A stretch of 45,875 nt of DNA from the NCBI GenBank assembly GCA_036244855.1, contig BQKZ01001411.1, forward strand, positions 56,351-102,225. The letters are read 5' to 3'. The stretch is from Temnopleurus reevesii (Eukaryota; Echinodermata; Echinoidea; Temnopleuroida; Temnopleuridae). The notes under the pieces were generated by a model. It made no database searches and was not told where the DNA came from. It saw only the letters and a program-made list of their open reading frames with translations. Made by a program: the position numbers and the translations under genes. Below, piece after piece: positions 9,997-21,300 of this stretch (position 1 is its first letter; every line of letters starts with the position of its first letter).

Positions 9997-12900
9997 ATGC
10001 GGTTCATCGACAACCCAGAACTACGTGAGTGGGTACAAGAGAGTCTACAGCGGAAACTTGTACAACAGGTACGTGATGCAGATACCACCTTTTTTCCTTG
10101 CTGGGGAAAGCAGTTAAAGATCCCTACTCTACTAGAAATGTTAGTAAAAATCAATGTATGTTAAGATATGGTAAACAGCAAATGAGGATACTTTTAAGCA
10201 ACAGTTGGCATGGTTGGGCAACGGCTGTTTTAAACACCTTCTGGCAGTGTAGGACACAGTTCTCTGAGACCAAGATACAGCTCCACACAAGCTACTTGCA
10301 TCTTGGGGATGGGTCTATTAAATGTTTTTAGGCAAACGGAATTAATGGCTGTGTCCTAGGAACAATAAAAAGGCATAACGTTCCCATTTTCTTAGGGCAG
10401 GAAGTAAATGAGATCATTACGGTAGTGACGGATAAATGTCAAAATGCTTCTGATTGGCTGGTCGAATACCTGAAGGATGCTGATTCTCATGGTTCATTTG
10501 TAGATGCAAAATTCAGCTTCAGGAAGGTGTTTCACCAAGTCGTTCTTAAAGTTACGCACGACTTTAAGTTCGACTGGTATCAGTTCTTGCGCGGAATGCG
10601 CGTAATAGTGTGAACCATTACGCACAATTAAGAAGGGATACCAGTCTAACGTAAAGTTGTTCTTAAAGTCATTCTTATCTTGGTGAAACACCACCCTGGT
10701 CCAATGAACTTCTGAAATGTGTAAAATATCAATGTTTTCTGAGGGACCCATATCTTACAAGTTATTACTTTCTTATAGGTTCCTTCATTCCCATTGAATG
10801 TAATATGATAATTTAATCACAAAAACATTCAAAATTATGTCATAAAATCTTCTATGTAGAAAATTAGTATTTATGTTTTGTAATTGTTTTGTACATTTCG
10901 TTGATTTGTTGAAAAATAGCATCGAATTGTTTATATTGTTTTGTATAATATGGAGAGGAAAAATAAAATTTGAATTGAATTTATTACCCCATGCTTGGTA
11001 GACGCCCACCTCCTAGCTAGCCAAGGAAATTGGGCTTGTTAAATAGGTTTTATCATTAATCCGTCCACCAACCAACATTTATAACGCAAGTTAGTACCTA
11101 AAACTCACACATATACTTTTCCTTCTCTCGCTTTTTATTTGGCACAGGCGCACGAGCTGGCAGTACAGACAGGCTGTGAGGTGTTACTCCGACTCCAAGA
11201 TGTGCGAAGACCCAAAAATTGCAAGTACTACGTCACGGACGGATTGAAGCGCGACTATTTCCACTACGGCGTACGAGGCGAACCTTGCGACATGCCGATG
11301 TCCGGCGAATCGGGCTTACCGAAGAAGTACGTTCAGGATTTTACGTGTCAGGTCGCATGCGAGGCGACTGGACCGGTGCCTTTCACACCCGATCGCGCAG
11401 AGCCGCACGAGTCCGAGATTTTCCGACTACAACAAAAGCACCATCCTCTCACCGAAGCTGACCTCCAAGCCAATGAACAGTTTAGAATGTTGTGTCGAGA
11501 GAAGTTGTGGAGCGAGCAGATGGAGGCGTCCAATTCCAAAGTGCATGCTTTATCGCACGCGCAAATGGAGAGGCGATGGCCGGGCGCTAACGGTCAACGA
11601 CCGTACGTTCATCCAGCCAGGTCTGCGAATCACACCAATGCGACCATTCCGATATCAGCGGAGAATCACAGTGTGCCACAGCTGGAAGATAGTGATGCAG
11701 CTCTCCGAAACCTGAAGCAGTTGCATTTCAATAGGCTCTCACAGCTTGCGATCAACCAGGAGCCACATGTGAACGGATTCCCCCACCAGCTCGATCCAGC
11801 GAATGAAAGAGAGTCTTTCCAGATGGCAACGTACCCTGAAGATCAGGATGAAGAAGCCGATTGTGTGAGGTATGTGGCTCATGTAGAGAATTCACCTATT
11901 CAATCAAGGCCTATAGCGCAGCCGACACGGCCACCTCAGCAAGAGCAACCATTGGAGCCGATACCACCGCAGGAACAGAACACCAGAGCTAGTATGCCAA
12001 ATGGCAGTGGTTTTGACACCAAGGTATTACCAACTGTTGGAAGTACACAGCAACGGTATCTCTGTAGGATATGCGAGCGCACATTCTGTGATCTCTACAC
12101 CTTAGTTTCGCATGCAAAGATGTTTCATTCGAACTTTCCCGACTTGATTTTTACCTGCAATACATGCAAGTCAGGATTTGAGAACGCCTCATCGTTGCAC
12201 GACCACCTGCAGACGCACGGTGATCTTGGGTTCTTTGCAGGAGCTGCGTGCCAGTTGAAGGTCCCTATCCAGGATCGACAGAACATCGTGCAGCAACGTC
12301 GATTCCCATGCCCAGAGTGTGGGAAGATATTCTCAAGGTTTGGGTTCATGCAGAGTCACATCGAACGGGTTCATGGCAGAGTCAGGATCGCTTCCTCAGT
12401 TGATACGACAGCTCTCTCAAATGACACCGCGACACTCTCAAATGATAATGCTGCCAACCAATTGCGACAGGACGTAGCTGAAGAGGTGATAGTAGTCCGA
12501 AACGCATCTAAAGAGTTGTCTCGATGTGAGGACTGTGGTGAGAGCTTTCAAAATACAGAGTCTCTTCAGCAGCACGTCAAAAGATGCCATCTTATGCCAA
12601 AGACGAACTCTGCACCTCCTACCATCACAGAGGACGTAGAATTGCCAGTCCAGCGGTTGAGGTCCAAGTCAGAAGACTCGGCGTTCATTGGAAAGGAAAT
12701 CTACACGTGCCAGGAATGCGGGAAGCAATTCACGAGGGGAAAGTTGCTACAGAATCATGTGAATACATATCACATTCCAGCTAACCTCGCGGTGGCAAGC
12801 CAAGGAGATGGTCATCAGCATGAATATCCGGCAGCCTTTGCCCAGTCTGAGCAGCAGAGAGGTGCGATCGGTGCCCAACATGTGGCGGTAAAGAAAGAAG

Positions 12901-13391
12901 TCAACCAGGAAGTAATAGACCTGAGCATTGGTATCCCAGAGGCCTCGGGTCTCCCACTCTCCGATGATTCCAACGATACTCCGCCAGGTTACTCATGCAG
13001 TAGTCCAGGAACACCTTCATCCGAAGCCAAACAACCAGAAGATCCGGACGCAGCAGATGGAGGTGATCCTGGTTCTCGGCAAAGGCGGTTTGCTTGTGAT
13101 GTCTGCGGGAAAACCTACAAGTACGGTTTCCACATGAAGGAGCATCGATTGACACACGCTGCAGTATGTCCATTCGTGTGCCGTCTCTGCGGAATGGGGT
13201 TTTTCCGGCAGAGACAGCTTAGGGACCACGAACTCAGGCAAACCGGGGCATACCCGTGTCGTTGTGACATTTGCGGGAAAGGGTTTCCTCGGACTTCAGA
13301 ACTCAAGAGGCATCTCGCGTTCAGACATCGTCGGATAGATGTGTTCTCACGCCACAAGTCAGCGCCTTCTCCAAGTAAGGAACAAACATAG
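9997..13391 (+). CDS. C2H2 zinc-finger protein with N-terminal SRF/MADS-like segment
   Basis: Two coding exons are proposed: 9997-10068 (24 codons from ATG, donor cag|gtacgt) and 11148-13391 (747 codons, acceptor ggcacag), joined in phase 0 to give about 771 residues. The spliced N-terminus reads MRFIDN...KLVQQ|AHELAVQTGCEVLLRL and aligns without gaps from FIDN through the A-x-E-L helix end and the following TG..VLL strand of the SRF MADS domain. Most basic DNA-contact positions are replaced. Eight C2H2 fingers follow, with first Cys near residues 330, 361, 412, 484, 545, 674, 702 and 730. Finger 7 has Gln722 instead of the second His. A VKKE SUMO-type site and an IDLSIG CtBP-like motif lie between fingers 5 and 6. 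It is probably a nuclear DNA-binding regulator. The start is uncertain: the frame is open back to 9880, and a further 5' exon or an acceptor near 9930 is possible. The zinc fingers are certain; the MADS relationship is an inference. Confidence 0.75.
10069..11147 (+). other. intron of the zinc-finger gene
   Basis: It is bounded by gtacgt at 10069 and ggcacag at 11141-11147. It contains a 167-bp fold-back MITE (10526-10692) and an A/T-rich stretch ending in ttgaattgaattt near 10975 that resembles the 3' tail of a non-LTR retroelement. Removing it keeps the reading frame and restores a continuous MADS-like alignment, the main support for the splice call. Confidence 0.6.
10526..10692. mobile_element. 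fold-back MITE, hairpin family 2 copy A
   Basis: The terminal ggtgtttcaccaag at 10526 is inverted at 10679-10692 (cttggtgaaacacc). The arms continue inward with cgttcttaaag / ttcttaaag and ctggtatca / ataccagt pairs around a gcgcggaatgcgcg centre, forming a near full-length hairpin. A second, closely related copy lies at 15809-15971. Confidence 0.8.
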
Positions 13392-13751
13392 CATCCAGCA
13401 AGATTATGATATTTTCTGTTGTCAGGAATGTGAGCTACAATCGTTACAAACTTGATATCAAAAGAAAAAACTCGTATGAACATGAACCCGTATGAACATA
13501 ACGGTAAAACGGATTAAAACGTCCCGGTATGAAATTATGGAACTAAAATATTGTGATATACCGAGGGAATTTTAGGTATGTAATCCAAAGAAGAGAAATG
13601 TTGCATGTTCGAATGTTTGTAAATGATTATATTTTTTAACATTAGTTGATAGTAACGGCTGCCTCCCCCCCCCCCCCCCCCCCCCCCAAAAAAAAGAAAG
13701 GACTTTATGCATTCATTAATTGAAGAATAGTGAATAATCTGAATACAACTG
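13392..13751. other. zinc-finger gene 3' flank with poly-C run
   Basis: Sequence after the TAG stop is AT-rich and probably 3'UTR. A C homopolymer at about 13664-13687 is followed by a short A run. The first aataaa downstream is at about 13829, inside the next MITE; whether it serves as the polyadenylation signal is not clear. Confidence 0.4.
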
Positions 13752-13885
13752 AGGCCTCAGTCACAGAGAAGCCCGATTGAAGACGATTGAACAAGACTCT
13801 TTGATAAGTTAACAGTTTATTGCCCCTGAATAAAAAGTCGTGTTGAATCGTGTTCGGTCGGGGCTTCTATCTGACTGGGGCTTTA
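13752..13885. mobile_element. fold-back MITE, hairpin family 1 copy B
   Basis: Same organisation as 8918-9052: left-arm words cagtcacagagaagcccg and gactctttg, a loop with taacagttta, and a right arm with gtgttgaatcgtgttcggt and ctttaa end. Divergence from copy A is high, so this is an older or different subfamily member. Confidence 0.65.
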
Positions 13886-15762
13886 AGAACATAATACTGC
13901 AACTTGATACCAACATGTGTCAGAAAAACCCGTTCAATTTTTTTCTAGGTTTGACACATGAATGTTTTGTGCAAACATGAACAACATACGACAAAACAAA
14001 ACTCCGAGAGAAGGGGACCTTTGGCATGGTCCTTCTTTCTCCGCGACCACTGACGAAAATCCAATGAGATTTGCTGCAAACTGGGAAGTAGTTTCTATTC
14101 TAGTTCCTGAATTTGCAATTTGATTAATACAATATTTTAAAGAGTAGCAATGCCGAAAGTTAAACACATTGACTAATGAATTCTGTAACACCCATAAACT
14201 TTATGTAGGGACTACCCGGTTTAAGTAGTCAAAGGGTTAATTGCAATTTAGGGAACATTCGGTATTCTCAGTTTTATGTTTATGTTTATGTATATTTTGC
14301 AGCTGTCATCGAATGCTGCACAAGTGGATCTGTTTTTATTTTCATTATTATTGGTTTGGGGTTGATTTATGCTGTAAATTAAAGTGCATTGTACCATGTG
14401 TACGGGCATATTGTGTGTCACATATTACTCGGTGTTGTAACGTCCTGATAATTGAAAACTACCCTCCCATGCCATAAGTATTGCAACATAGACCCACTCT
14501 TAATTCCTTCAGGACACACGTATAAATCAATATCATGCACTGGCCATATGAATAAAAATGTTATAAAATATTTCAGGATTAGTTTTTGTACTCAAGAACG
14601 ATAACTTTTTGGAATTGTGTTGCTCATTCTCAAAACCTAATGGCCAATACACGATGTCCCATAAAATTATAGCAAACACATGGCCTGAAGGAACTGAGGG
14701 TGACGTCTTCAAATAAGGTTGGCTATTTTATTTTACATTATATGGGGTATAGATTTGATACTTTTTGTTAGCAGAAGTATTCAACAAGTCATGGAATATG
14801 TTCAATTTAAAGAAAGTGAAGACAATTTTGCGGGAAGCCGTTGACTAATCTGCAAGTCGAGACATTGCAATTTTTTCCTTTGTCGTCTTTGGTCTTTGGT
14901 ATCTAGTGCATAACTTAATTGAGAATGGTTTTACCCTACATAATTCATAAACCGTGTATGATACTTTAATTTCAACCATAGATATTTGGGCTTTTTTCAC
15001 ATTTAAGTGAAAATAAGAAAAATACGACAGGTGAATAAATGGAAAGTCAAACCGAAACTAATTTTGCTATGTTGCAATACTTGTGGCATGGGAGGATATC
15101 TCGCTCTCCTTCTGTTATTCTGTAGTTTGTGCAGAGAAATGACGGGTTTCAAATGTTGGAGGGTTGACAGAGTTGTCGGACCTTGTTACATTTTTACAAT
15201 TAGTTTAGAGTTAGTTTGTATCTATCGCACAAGTATAAAGATATATTTCATTGATGCCTTCGTCATATGTATGATATTGAATAGATTGTATGAGATTTGG
15301 TATAAGGCAGGGATGTATGGATATTTTATTATAAGAGATTATATCTTTATTATTCGGGAGAGTGAAATATAATTGGTGAGTTTTTATATTGTGTAAAGCT
15401 CTTATTTTTCGAGGGTTTTATCATAGAGTGTATTATAGGCAGAATGGTACAATACTGAAACATGATCATTTCGTCCTTGCTCAAATAGAAATATATATTT
15501 TGAATGCCCAGCATCCTTCTTGTCATTCCTTATCTGCCAAGAAATAGTTTAGAATACTTTGGTTGCTCTCCACTCACCATCTGAAAATGGCCCGACGTGA
15601 TTTGTGTTATCCCTTTTTACTACTTTTCACCCACATTGAAATAGAGACATTAATATTATTCCTGAATATGTGCTATACATTCTGAAATGAGAGTATTTTT
15701 TTTTTTTCTTTGGCTTTGACATTTTCTAAATTTGAATAAAATAATGAATAAAACATCTTAAG
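13886..15762. other. intergenic, no gene seen
   Basis: AT-rich. The open frame at 15007-15372 starts at a GTG and is hydrophobic without recognisable family features, so I do not call it. A fragment near 15585 (ctgaaaatggcccgac) recurs near 17032 and 20513 and marks a low-copy dispersed repeat. Confidence 0.45.
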
Positions 15763-15971
15763 GTCGTGCGTAAATTTAAGAACGACTTGGTGAAACACCG
15801 CTCTGGGCGATGTTTCACCAAGATAAGAAAGACTTTACGCGCGACTTTAAGTTCGACTGGTATCAGTTATTGCGCTGAATGCGCGTAATAGTGTGAACCA
15901 TTATGCACTAGAAGGGATATCAGTCAAACTTAAAGTCGTTCTTAAAGTCTTTCTTATCTTTGTGAAACACC
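15763..15971. mobile_element. fold-back MITE, hairpin family 2 copy B plus inverted half-copy
   Basis: 15809-15971 matches the element at 10526-10692, including the central atgcgcgtaatagtgtgaac word and the agtcgttcttaaagt arm. Immediately upstream, 15763-15799 (cttggtgaaacacc end) is one arm of the same family in the opposite orientation, as if one copy inserted beside another or the end was duplicated. Confidence 0.8.
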
Positions 15972-17540
15972 TCCCTGATATGATTGGCGAGCTTTTCTCG
16001 AGTGATGTCACGTTTAAAAGAAATTGATTGGGGCGTTCCCTAATAAAGCCAACCCCCAATGGCCCTAAAAAAATCATCTGAGATGAGTATACATTTGGAT
16101 GCTCTTTCAGGAAATGAGCAGGATATTTTAATCACCACAGATCAACTTTTATTTCTGTAAAAGTGGACCTTTTAGAAAATAATATCTGAAGATTTAAGAT
16201 ACTGATTCACTAAAAGCCGATACCCAAAATGAACATTATTCCCATCCCCTCAGGATATGTGAGATGGAAAAGTCAGGGATTTGGGAAATTCGTGAACAAA
16301 TCATGGAAAAGGTCATTGAATTGCATTTATCTCTTGGCTATGGCAGCTTTCCACTTATCTTGCGTCTAGCAACTCTTACTCACACTCTTTGATCAAATTC
16401 TGGTATTGTAATTGATGTCCATTACAACGACGTGACTGATTTTGGACCGTGCCATAACAAAGTCATAGAAAAGTCATGTAATTTTGTTTCGAAAATCCTT
16501 TTGGTACCCTGTGTCATTTACGTGTGAGAACATGTCTTTAACATTACGACATAAACCGGTTTAGATTTTATAAACAATAGCTCATTAATTTTAAGCTCAT
16601 ACCAGAATTCAGAGAGATGGTGTTTTCGATTACACATTTGGGAAATATTCTATGGGCTTTATTTTTATACGTACTCCGACATAATATTGTTTATCCGCTG
16701 AAGTTATAACTGAAATACTATTTTGTGAAATTGATGAAGTGTTGTGACTTCTTTGTTTCTGTGATTTTTCACTCTGGGTCTGTAGTAAAGTATTTTGATT
16801 GGTTGGCATGTCTGTGTCATGCACACATAGTTCTTGTATGAGTCATGTAGGGGCCTACTCTGTTACAGTAGCTGACATGATCTCCTGTGTACAAAATAAA
16901 GCTTTATCACTGACTCTTGAAACGGGTGTGTCGTCTTCATTTTTGTTTGAAGTATGAGAAATAGCGTCCCTTTATTTAGGTAATTTGAGTTATAGGGTAG
17001 AACAGATAATTTACCCTCAATGGATCTACCCTCTGAAAATGGCACGACCTGAACTTTTTTTTGGTGGGGGGGGGGGGAGCTCTCAAATTAAATATGCTAC
17101 AATAAAATTATGGGAAAGGTTAGTGATATAACGTGAAAGGTCAATTTCAGGAATAGTATGAACATGAAAGGTCAATTAAGGGCTTCATACTCCATCTTAA
17201 GTGTTATTTTCTACATGAAATCTGGTCAAAAATTTCATTTTAAAAAGTAATTCTTTGCTTAAAATGAATTGCCAGATCTTCAAAAAGTAGCACACTGGGG
17301 TTACCAGGAAGCCCAAATAGTGTAAAACAATTTCCATTTCGTTACAAGGTCAAAGTTCATCTGACCTCAACTTTCCGAAATCTTAAACGGAGCTTTCATT
17401 TCAAATCTTTCAAAAATGGGTTCATTTTCACTTAGTTTGTCATCCTCATAACTGCACACTAAATTTCGTCGATTTCCAATTTTTAATTTGACACATTTTG
17501 GTCTAGGATAGATTATATAAGGGTTATCATGCAGGAAATG
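15972..17540. other. intergenic, no gene seen
   Basis: AT-rich with no coding exon recognised. A short G run lies near 17067-17079, beside another copy of the ctctgaaaatggc.cgac dispersed word (about 17032). Confidence 0.45.
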
Positions 17541-17544
17541 GCCG

Positions 17545-17890
17545 ATGACGGTGATGATGATGATGGTGATAATGATGATGATAATGGTGATGATGATGAT
17601 GATGATGATGATAATGATGATGATAATGGTGATGATGATGATAATGATGATAATGGTGGTGATGATGATGATGATGATGATCGATGATGGTGATGATGAT
17701 GATGATAATGATGGTGATGGTGCTGATGATGATGATCATGATGATGATCATGGTGATAATGATTATGATGATAATGATGATGATCATGATGATAATGATG
17801 GTGGAGGTGGTTGTGGGGTGATGATGGTGGTGATAATGGTGATGATGACAGTGGTGGTGGTGGTGGTGGTGGTGATGATGATGATTATCT
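17545..17890. repeat. GAT/ATC trinucleotide microsatellite, ~345 bp
   Basis: A long imperfect (GAT)n tract with gataat and ggtgat variants, grading into a GGT-rich tail near 17850. Open frames here on both strands (poly-Met/Ile, poly-His, poly-Asp) come from the repeat, not from a gene. Confidence 0.95.
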
Positions 17891-19138
17891 TTGTTCAGTT
17901 TTGAATTTACTGCATGTATGTAACTCTTTTTTCACAAGTTGAATTAATCTTCAAGTCAACGATTGAGCCCTGGGTCTCTAAAAAAAAGTATTGCACTTGT
18001 TTGGCCGAGGGGGCTGATTAACACTTTTCAACACCTTCACTAATCTCTTATATGTATGCTTTATTCAAATATTTAACACATGTGTTATAATGACTTTAAA
18101 AAAAGTTGTAGCCTTACCCAATCAACTTCAAAATCCCCACGCGAGAACTTTGAACACGTTCCTAGCTTTGTTTTCCGTAGCCTTCTTCCTCTGAGTATGC
18201 CGTTCCATAAAGGGGGCGCTATATCAGTTATCAGTCCCGGTAAATTGAATTCGCGATCACGATATCTTGAAACCCGTGTCCGAATGGCTAACGTAATAAT
18301 TACATGGTAAAACATATAAGAAATACAACCTGATAGTGATAAGTAATGTTTAAGTAAAATTATAAATAAACATGTGAAATAAAATATGAAAAGTCATTTG
18401 CAGTCGCTTTAGGGCAGCCGCCGTTCACTACATTTTAAACCTTATTTTCTGTATGATAACTACTCCTAAAATAAAAATTAAAGAGACATTTTCTTAAAGT
18501 AATTCTTGGGCATCCAAACAATTCTTTTTTTAAGGACCACCCCCCCCCCCCCCTCCCTTCACTCCCTTCTTAGCACAGGAAAAATGACAGGCAAGTACTT
18601 CCTCATCCCTCTGTGTATTATGAAGACACATTACAAAAAAATGGAGATACTGCAGCTCTTGAAACAATTTCGCCCTCTACAGCTTTGTTGAGTGTCTATA
18701 ATTCTAGTACGATGTATTACCATTATTGGAAAAATGGTAAAGTTATCCATTTTCGGGCGAAGAATCATCTGTCGTGCTGGGGCCTGGGATAAAATCAGAA
18801 AATATGACGTTGTCACATTTGTAGATCTTTCTAGTTATGGAAGCGTAACACTCAATTTCTCATAATTATAAATTGTTCAGACTTTGGATATGCGAAGCTT
18901 ACCAGACATGCTCTTACAATAAAAGAGATCGCGTACAGTAATATAGAAATATGGAAATACTTTTTTTTAAACGAAAAATATTCGCGGATATTACACTCCA
19001 TGAGATCATGTAAATCTTTATTCGTTTAATTTTAAAATATGGTGATATGGCGCTAATATGAAGAAGTGGACTGATGGAAGAAATTTGATAGTGACAATTT
19101 TCATCTTTGAATAGCGCCATCATTTGAATGAGAGCGGA
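17891..19138. other. intergenic, no gene seen
   Basis: No supported gene. A C run is present at about 18538-18553. 18080-18315 has matching open frames on both strands and a slightly higher GC content, but no recognisable protein. Confidence 0.4.
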
Positions 19139-19648
19139 NNNNNNNNNNNNNNNNNNNNNNNNNNNNNNNNNNNNNNNNNNNNNNNNNNNNNNNNNNNNNN
19201 NNNNNNNNNNNNNNNNNNNNNNNNNNNNNNNNNNNNNNNNNNNNNNNNNNNNNNNNNNNNNNNNNNNNNNNNNNNNNNNNNNNNNNNNNNNNNNNNNNNN
19301 NNNNNNNNNNNNNNNNNNNNNNNNNNNNNNNNNNNNNNNNNNNNNNNNNNNNNNNNNNNNNNNNNNNNNNNNNNNNNNNNNNNNNNNNNNNNNNNNNNNN
19401 NNNNNNNNNNNNNNNNNNNNNNNNNNNNNNNNNNNNNNNNNNNNNNNNNNNNNNNNNNNNNNNNNNNNNNNNNNNNNNNNNNNNNNNNNNNNNNNNNNNN
19501 NNNNNNNNNNNNNNNNNNNNNNNNNNNNNNNNNNNNNNNNNNNNNNNNNNNNNNNNNNNNNNNNNNNNNNNNNNNNNNNNNNNNNNNNNNNNNNNNNNNN
19601 NNNNNNNNNNNNNNNNNNNNNNNNNNNNNNNNNNNNNNNNNNNNNNNN
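19139..19648. other. assembly gap, 510 Ns
   Basis: A run of 510 N. The right edge is a TAG trinucleotide microsatellite, so the missing sequence probably includes more of that repeat. Any ORF drawn through the gap is meaningless. Confidence 1.
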
Positions 19649-19708
<60 letters not shown>

Positions 19709-19715
19709 TATTAGT
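19649..19715. repeat. TAG trinucleotide microsatellite at gap edge
   Basis: Uninterrupted (TAG)n from the last N to about 19703, then interrupted copies (tggtagtattagtgg). Its true length is unknown because the left end is in the gap. Confidence 0.95.
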
Positions 19716-19815
19716 GGTAGTATTATATTTGGAAAAAGAAAGACATCATCCCAGCTATTTAACTCCTTCGCTCTCAAATAATTTGGGCAACCAAGGGGGG
19801 GGGGGCAATTCCTTT

Positions 19816-20053
19816 CAGGCGGGATTACTTATAGATGCAATTTAGATCATGAGTCCTCTATGCACAAAGGTTGTTCTTAAAGACCCGGAAACTTCCTCAA
19901 AGCGTTCCCTACATTGTATTACGTAATGTATGCAAACTGGATTCCAAGTATTGTACTTTTGTCATCAACAGGAATAAGGAATACCGCATAACTGCGTTTG
20001 TTGGCAAAAAAAACCGTACATAAATTTGAATATATTAGCTAACCCTCCTGTTA
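19816..20053. mobile_element. ~238-bp MITE with CAGGCGGGaTTA-type inverted ends, copy 1
   Basis: The left end caggcgggatta and right end taaccctcctgtta are imperfect inverted repeats. The internal words cacaaaggttgttctt and gtatgcaaactggattcc are shared with the copy at 20681-20917. The right end abuts a TAATAATAATAATA tract. Confidence 0.65.
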
Positions 20054-20260
20054 ATAATAATAATACATGAGATTTAAAGAGCGCCATTATCCATTTTGAT
20101 AAAATGCACAAGGCGCTTGAATGAGCTTTGGATATTTATAAACAACATACGAGACATACAAGATTTAAACAAATTGAAACAAAGAAGTGAATGAATGCCT
20201 GTCTTCAGAAAGCGGTGTTAAACAAAAAGGTTTTTAGGTTAGTCTTGAATGAGGTTGTAG
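20045..20260. repeat. dispersed repeat with TAATAATAATAATA head
   Basis: A (TAA)n tract is followed by gagatttaaagagcgcc and a cacaaggcgcttgaatgag stretch. The form, a simple-repeat head joined to a 'gcgcc ... aaggcgctt' inverted pair, resembles repeats common in marine invertebrate genomes. The family name is not known to me. Confidence 0.4.
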
Positions 20261-20680
20261 TTGAAAATAACATATTTAAAAATTGGGCATTTGACATAAA
20301 CGTGGGCATAAAACTTGAAAGCATTACGAAAGGGGTAGATTATAATATTCAGCTTCTCACTAAATATAAACTTAAAAAGTCAAAATGCAAATTACATACA
20401 TAGCAGTGTTACTGGATCCAAAACACCATTTCTTGCCCAACCTTAAATAAGCATCCTGATAAATGATCAGGCAAAAAAAATAACTGTTCGAATGGCCTCC
20501 ACCGAATCGACCCTCTGAAAATGACCCGACCTGAACTGTTTTTCTTTGATTTTCATTAAAATTGAATAAAAGAAAATCACAGTAGATTATAAATAAACAT
20601 AATGATGGGTTATTACCCGAAAACACATGATCAGATGCTCCTTGGATGTTCATCCCCTTCTGAGTTTTATTTTTCTCATG

Positions 20681-20917
20681 AATAGGCGGGTTTACTAATA
20701 GATGCAAATTGTATGCATACCTCTAACACAAAGGTTGTTCTTGACAACTCGAAAGCTTAGCCGAGGCTTGCCCGAGGCTTGCCCGACATAGCAACAAGTA
20801 ATGTATGCAAACTGGATTCCAAGTATTGTGGTCTTATTGTTATCAACCGGTCTATGGAATGCCACGTAACTAAGTTAAATGCACATGAATTTGAATATAT
20901 AAATAAACCCGCCTATT
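20681..20917. mobile_element. ~237-bp MITE with aataggcgggttta inverted ends, copy 2
   Basis: aataggcgggttta at 20681-20694 is perfectly inverted at 20904-20917. The interior matches copy 1 and contains a short tandem (cgaggcttgcc repeated near 20762). The length equals copy 1, supporting a defined element. Confidence 0.8.
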
Positions 20918-21120
20918 GAGTAAATTGTGTTCGAAATATAAATACAAAATGATTTAAAAATAATCTCTTTCGGACTGACCGAAGCATTCTTTTTCAAAAA
21001 TGGCATGGAGGGCGTTCAAACATTCTTTTTTTTTTCTTGGCCTTATCAGGTGATCAGATATACTTGCCATTGTGCATTTGACAAAATGCGTGTGAATAAA
21101 ATTTGACTACATTACGAAAG

Positions 21121-21300
21121 TAGTCTATCGTGCAAATGTGCTTTGGCTTGACAACCTGTTGGCTTCCTCGGGGCTTGCATATCAACGAATACTGTATGCA
21201 AATTGTATTCCCTGTAGGTCTGAATTGTAATTTCCGTATAAGGAAAGATACAGAAATGGATCCTGGATCAAATCCTGCATAATTTGAATTAGCTAAATGA
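21121..21300. mobile_element. partial third copy of the same MITE family
   Basis: Words cttcctcggggcttgc and ctgtatgcaaattgtattcc align with the interior of the copies at 19816 and 20681. I could not define its inverted ends, so it is probably truncated or heavily diverged. Confidence 0.4.

Noticed and set aside
11148..13391. PRDM-type assignment for the zinc-finger gene
   Set aside because: No SET/PR-domain residues are visible upstream of the fingers, and the N-terminus fits a MADS-like pattern better.
15007..15372. 121-codon hydrophobic ORF
   Set aside because: Starts at GTG, AT-driven Ile/Tyr-rich composition, no recognisable family, no promoter or splice evidence.
17527..17904. Long poly-His, poly-Met/Ile and Asp-rich open frames
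   Set aside because: They translate a GAT microsatellite in several frames on both strands; no gene signal beyond the repeat.
18914..19781. 217-287-codon frames across 19.1-19.7 kb
   Set aside because: Most of the codons are N; the rest is Leu or Ser from the TAG repeat.
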